Positions 59,469-64,000 of a stretch of DNA of 64,000 nucleotides are shown here, piece by piece. The DNA is from Phoronis australis (Eukaryota > Phoronida > Phoronidae), in assembly GCA_002633005.1 (NCBI GenBank), contig NMRA01000193.1:236608-300607 (forward strand), given 5' to 3'. The position numbers and the translations under genes were made by a program. The notes beneath the pieces are model-generated. The model was not told the origin of the DNA. It did not search any database and saw nothing but the letters and a program-made list of their open reading frames with translations. The first letter of the stretch is position 1. Every line of letters begins with the position of its first letter.

Positions 59469-59835
59469 TGGGAATAGATTATTCCGTCCATCATTACGAA
59501 AGACACGACAGATACCAACATCAGAAGTAGACGACATGTTTACATAGTACGCCGTAAATCAATTATTTTCTGTTCCAATAAGCGTCGGTTTTACATTGAC
59601 TACTGGTGTCTAGTGTGACCTTCGCCGTCTGCACTGTTGTCAGTAATGTGGAATTGAGAACACTTACTTTCGTATCACAGATTTAGCGACAGATGTTTTG
59701 ATTGGAGGCGTGGATGTAAGACGAAACATAGTCACGTTTCGCAGAACATTCAGTATGAAATCTTCGTTTTTTCTAGGTCCAGATATATTGATACCCTTTT
59801 GTTATCTTGATTGGTCGAGATAAAAATTAACTTAA
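59331..59835. other. Copy 2-specific insertion with GAA-rich tract
   Basis: About 505 bp absent from copy 1 at 47720. Contains a GAAGAAGAGG microsatellite (about 59410-59470) and one ambiguous base at 59349. No ends or coding content recognised. Confidence 0.6.
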
Positions 59836-60172
59836 GGGTAAATTAATTCTTAAAGGCGCAAATCAATTAGTAGGGACGTCACTAAATTACTCACGGCATA
59901 ATTTACGCACATAAGTAATAAATTTGCGCTGCTAATTGAATTACGCCGTTAAAAGATATTTTGCGTAGAAACTAATTTACGCCGTTTTAAAGTTAAATTA
60001 AATTGTGCTTCAAAAATTACTTCACGTCGTTAAAAGTTTGTTTGTGCCGTAAATAAGTAATGTACGCCCGCGTAAAAATGAATTTACGCCCTTAAAAGTT
60101 AATCTACGCCATACATATGTCGTTAACAATGATTACTTTGCGCACTTAACTTACGCGCGTAGCGTTAAAAAT
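59836..60172. repeat. Degenerate TTTACGCC repeat block, copy 2
   Basis: Counterpart of 47725-48035 with its own small differences. Confidence 0.7.
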
Positions 60173-60810
60173 GTGGCCAACCTTGTGTCTAAAAGGGAAG
60201 CTTGACATAAGCCAATATCTGAAACATTTGAGAAAAGCATTTTGCTGAAAAAAAATGGCATATGGACCAATGTACACGACTAAACGAAAAATGTTTCTGA
60301 GTTCCCAAATAATGTCTTCGTTTAATAATCTAGTAGGTGACTTTTAAGAAACTGAGGTTTAAAAACAGACTGTGCTCCCCTATGTTCCTGTATAGAAAAT
60401 GTGAGTTGCTTTGTCCCGTGTTCTTTATTTCCAAATGAGTAATAAAACCATCGACAAATGAAATACATCTACTGGCAAAATAACATACATATACTGAAAT
60501 CAAAATCCGGTTGGAGTTTCGCCGAACCCTCTCTCCCTCCCAAACACGCGCTACTACTTAAAATGGGACAGTAAACAATAAACCCAATCAAATTCCTTGA
60601 AGTTGGTGCGTCATACACTCTGGCTTGAATTACTAATTTGTTTGCGACTCAGCGCGCATTTCAGAAAGCAGTCCACAAATACACTCATTCCCTGCTCTAC
60701 TACAGCATAATTCGGTTAATGGCATTTCCACACCAGAGCTCCATACCCTGGATACAGGCCTGACATTCCAAGGGAAACATCGTCACGCTGAGCAAGTGAA
60801 AACAGCCTCC

Positions 60811-60954
60811 CGTTCAGTAACGCTACGACCTAGCTAAAAAGCAAGACTTCTCGAGATTACGCGAGATATTGCCGTGTATTTCAAATGAGAACACGTGACT
60901 TTGACTTGGTTTTAGCTAAGTCAGTCCTAGCGTAGGTCCTAGCGACTACTGAAC
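60811..60954. mobile_element. MITE with CGTTCAGTARYGCTA ends, only in duplicate copy 2
   Basis: CGTTCAGTAACGCTACGACC at the left and, inverted, CGTTCAGTAGTCGCTAGGAC at the right. The matching place in copy 1 (near 48675) lacks it. Confidence 0.65.
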
Positions 60955-61119
60955 GCACGCCAGGCGTACCCGTGAATCACATATCTTTTGTCGCTATTTA
61001 CAGGCAAGAACCAAACGGAGCTCTACATCCGCTAGTTCACTATTTTCTGAGGACATTTCAACCACTGATTATGTGTTACAGGTGCAATAAACCTGTGGTT
61101 TTAGTCAAAAACAAATTCA

Positions 61120-61271
61120 GGGCTGGGTTGCATAAAAGTTATACGCCGTATAACAACAATGACGTCGCATTATCATGCGCCACGTTTGTTATTGTCGAAC
61201 AATGCACCTGACGATATGCAACAATTAAACTTATCCAGCGGATAATTTTGAAGTTTTATGCAACCCAGCCC
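61120..61271. mobile_element. MITE with GGGCTGGGTTGCATAAAA ends, only in duplicate copy 2
   Basis: GGGCTGGGTTGCATAAAAGT and, inverted, GGGCTGGGTTGCATAAAACT: a 21-bp terminal inverted repeat with one mismatch. 152 bp in all; absent from copy 1 near 48772. Confidence 0.8.
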
Positions 61272-61600
61272 ATTGACTCGGTCTCATCTTGATCCATACG
61301 CAGATTAGAAATTATTCAAGCTTGAGATGACCTGATAGCCCGTCATGACTTTGCCTTCACCCAGGCTCGTTAAAGTACAAATCCCGAGGTCAAAGCTGAT
61401 AATATAAGCAGTTCGTTACATGTCTTAGTAATTCCCAATGCCAACAAGAAGCCCACTCCAGCCTTTCACCCCTTATTTGCATCTCTTAACCAATGCTCCC
61501 AGTACCTAAGTGGCAAAGGTCACTCCGAAGTTTGACGTCATAAGCAGTGCATCGCCAATGAATGATCGGGAAATCCTCCACTGAGAAGTGAAAACAAAAA

Positions 61601-61636
61601 CGACGTTTCGATATCATATTCAAATGTCATCCTCAG
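61601..61636 (-). other. Inverted partner of the hammerhead-like motif, copy 2
   Basis: Same as 49113-49150, within copy 2, reading CTGAGGATGACATTTGAATA then GATATCGAAACGTC. Confidence 0.3.
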
Positions 61637-62848
61637 GTACACATCGCCAGAAATTTGTAACAGTCTTGATCGCTTAGCGCCATGACACTTGCTCACCCTA
61701 TCCAATCATAAGAACGCCTGATAGGTCAAAGGTCACGAAGCTTGGACACCAGTCACTAAGCCCGAATCCCGAAGTCGCCAGTGTTGTCTCCAGAGCAATA
61801 TTGGTCAAGATTACCATCACTAATTGGAGACAGGAATTCACAGTCTACAGTCGAGTGGTAGCTGGGTCACCGGGCCACAGCTGTCTATTAACTTGTACAC
61901 AGATCCAAAGCAACAAGCACTGTTGACCGTTCAATGAGTGACCATGCGCTTACATTGTCGCGGGCTGCCAATATAATAAATAAGACGAAGGTCAACGTAG
62001 TTATTGAAACCCTACAACGGTACCAACGCATTTACTATTCCCTAATTAGTGTCTGATCAGGCAACAAAATGTGACACAGTAGTGATTATGTTCACCCACC
62101 CCGAATAACAATTGCAGAACATTCAATCACGAAACAAACCACTGAAGTTTTCACGGGTATAATTTTTGTATCACGAAAATACAGTGACTTTTTTGAAGAT
62201 AACCATAAAATCATCTACTTAGAGGCGAAAATGTATAATTCTGAATAAATTCCAACTTTTTCCCACTTCCAAAGTATTCATCAGATCATCCCGGAAGGAA
62301 AATGGATACAACATTGTTTCTTACCGATTTTGGTCTAATCTCTCCTTAATAGGGTGCAAATTCCAAAGCAAGACAAGCAGGCGCTCGGTAACACTTCTCA
62401 TCACACCACTGTACGTGGGTCCATTTTCTGAACACAAGAGACGTGGAAATCTCGAGCAATAGCATGAAAGTAGGATCAGCAACTCCTGGTTGTTATTTAG
62501 GCTATCGGCAAATCCGATGGGCGATATGAATTCCATCGCACACTTGTATTAAAAATGAGTTGTGCGCTAAAATATTGGCTTCCGGACGATCGCTGACATA
62601 GGCCTGAACGGGGCAAATTTCAAACTTCAAGAGACGTGGAAAATTTTTCACCAATTACGCTGATATTTGGCGACAGCCAAACTGTGAAGTTATCTCCCTT
62701 CACTTTTACAGTACTGATAAAAAATAGTCCGTTCTAGTGTATTTCTTATTATGCAGGGCTGCTGGCAAGATTTAACGCATGCGCAGTAGTGTATGTTACA
62801 AATTTCTGGCGAGAAAACAGATATTTTGTTTTCTGTCTGACTATTGAT

Positions 62849-62890
62849 CCTGAGGATGATATTTGATTAACATCGAAACGTCGTTGTCAT
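62849..62890 (+). other. Hammerhead-like core motif, copy 2
   Basis: Counterpart of 50471-50511 with CTGAGGA and GAAACG kept, one mismatch in helix II, and a G-U pair in helix III. Confidence 0.3.
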
Positions 62891-63609
62891 GCTGCACTCT
62901 TGCTTCGTTTTTTGTTTTCCACTTCTTACTTTTAATTTAGCCAAAAATTGATATTATGAATCCTCCACTGTATTGGCATCTGTCTTGTTGATTGACCTGA
63001 AACTTTCAGATAATATGCTGTATGCTTTGTTCTGCAAAACACTGTTCGGGTCGTACTCAAAAGAGTCTACGTTTGCATGAAAAATAGGACTTTCATGATT
63101 TTCAAGAAAAAGCTTTAAAGTTTCATAAAAAGAAAACGAAACGTAACAACCTTTGATCACGTTATCGATACATTTAGTTTACTATTAATGTACCTTTCGT
63201 TTTTGCTAAATTTAATGGCAGATTAGTAAAATGTGTTAAATCAAATTTTATAGAATGTCTGCTTTCAGAGAATGTAAACGTTTAATGAATCAGATTGTTT
63301 TGTGAGATATTTGGCTAAATACTCAGACCTGCCAATAAGGTCCAACATAACCTTAATGGCGCAGGCAACCTTTTTCCATGTCATTTTGAGCTAAAATAAG
63401 GTTGGTTGGTTATCCTACATATTTTCCACTTAATTACAGTTTTTCGTAATTTTATTAACTACTCGTCTGCTACTGCGGAAGTGATGTTTTAGGAGGCAAG
63501 CATTTCGCGCTAATTTCTTTTCATATAGTCTGACTGTGAGAGCTGCCGAGTCAGTCATTGTTCTACCTCGGTTGTGTTAAGTTCCGTCGTACTTTACTAG
63601 TCAGTCAAC

Positions 63610-64000
63610 ATGCCACACTGTTGCTGCGTACCGGAATGTACTAATTATCGGCTCACGCGCGCTTTGGGAGTACCTTTGCATCGCTTTCCGATGGATGACA
63701 CACTTCGCCGTACTTGGCTCCGCGTTCGTGTGACGAACGCAGCGTTACCCGTCCACGCAACGTACAAAGCAGAGAATTACCGTGTGTGTGGCAAGCACTT
63801 TCTGCCCTCCGGGTACGAAAGGGATTTATACGCTGAACTGATGAAGGTCCCTGCGAAACAACGCCTGAAGAAGGATGCCATTCCGTCTGTGTTGATTCCC
63901 GGCAGTGCCCCGTCGCCACCCCCGAGAAGTGCGTTTTTGAAGCGAGAAGCCTCGCGAGCTGTGGCCAGTACAGTGACTGGAGCCAGTGGAGGCACTTCAT
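63610..64000 (+). CDS. THAP-domain zinc-finger protein, 5' part, cut by window end
   Basis: An open frame of 130 codons from MPHCCCVPECTNYR to the window edge. The THAP signature is complete: C-x4-C near residues 6-10, the HRFP motif at about 24-27, a conserved Trp at about 37, VCGKHF (the CxxH pair) near residues 60-65, and the closing DAIPSVL motif, equivalent to AVPTIF. THAP domains are DNA-binding C2CH zinc fingers found in animal transcription regulators and in P-element-type transposases. The following PSPPP stretch is a low-complexity linker. The region is visibly richer in CpG than the rest of the window, as expected of an active 5' exon. Whether it is a host gene or a transposon-derived one cannot be told from the part seen. 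Confidence 0.85.
   Translation, partial: MPHCCCVPECTNYRLTRALGVPLHRFPMDDTLRRTWLRVRVTNAALPVHATYKAENYRVCGKHFLPSGYERDLYAELMKVPAKQRLKKDAIPSVLIPGSAPSPPPRSAFLKREASRAVASTVTGASGGTS

Larger units (their letters stand above)
54819..63095. repeat. Segmental duplication, copy 2
   Basis: Partner of 38456-50700. It carries its own insertions: a MITE at 55976-56129, a segment of about 505 bp at 59331-59835, and MITEs at 60811-60954 and 61120-61271. It lacks the transposon and the first exon of the secreted-protein gene. Confidence 0.9.

Noticed and set aside
59397-59470. Lysine/arginine-rich or phenylalanine-rich peptide from the GAA tract
   Set aside because: Simple-sequence microsatellite within a copy 2-specific insertion.

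Overview
The window looks like animal genomic DNA, probably from a marine invertebrate. It has spliced genes with canonical GT/AG introns, low gene density, many SINEs and MITEs, and two highly conserved animal housekeeping genes. The exact phylum cannot be read from the sequence.

Layout. From 2.6 to 10.9 kb, on the minus strand, lies a complete five-exon EIF6 gene (ribosome anti-association factor). From 15.8 to 31.2 kb, also on the minus strand, lies a complete CNOT10 gene of 15 coding exons (684 codons plus stop), a TPR subunit of the CCR4-NOT deadenylase. I assembled both exon by exon; every junction keeps phase and total lengths are multiples of three. The intergenic and intronic space holds four copies of one tRNA-derived SINE, a SINE broken by a nested insertion, MITEs, a 32-bp minisatellite, a 373-bp direct repeat, and two CAGGG/CAGTG-ended DNA elements. 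The larger of these spans a 117-base assembly gap.

From 38.5 to 63.1 kb the window is a head-to-tail segmental duplication. Copy 1 (about 38.46-50.70 kb) carries a four-exon minus-strand gene for a 175-residue, cysteine-rich secreted protein that I do not recognise. It has a TATA box, a signal peptide and two C...CxC...C modules that resemble fibronectin type I modules. Copy 2 (about 54.82-63.09 kb) keeps exons 2-4 but not the promoter/signal-peptide exon. The coding exons of the two copies differ more than the introns around them. Copy 1 also carries a 4.52-kb DNA transposon with terminal inverted repeats of about 140 bp and a TTT target duplication; copy 2 preserves the empty site. A segment of about 420 bp is inverted between the copies, and several MITEs are present in only one copy, so the order of events can be read. 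Both copies contain two inverted motifs whose core resembles a hammerhead ribozyme.

At the right edge (63.61-64.00 kb, plus strand) a CpG-rich open frame starts a THAP zinc-finger protein, cut by the window end.

EIF6 and CNOT10 act in ribosome maturation and mRNA decay and appear to be independent neighbours. The duplicated secreted gene is the most likely candidate for something undescribed.
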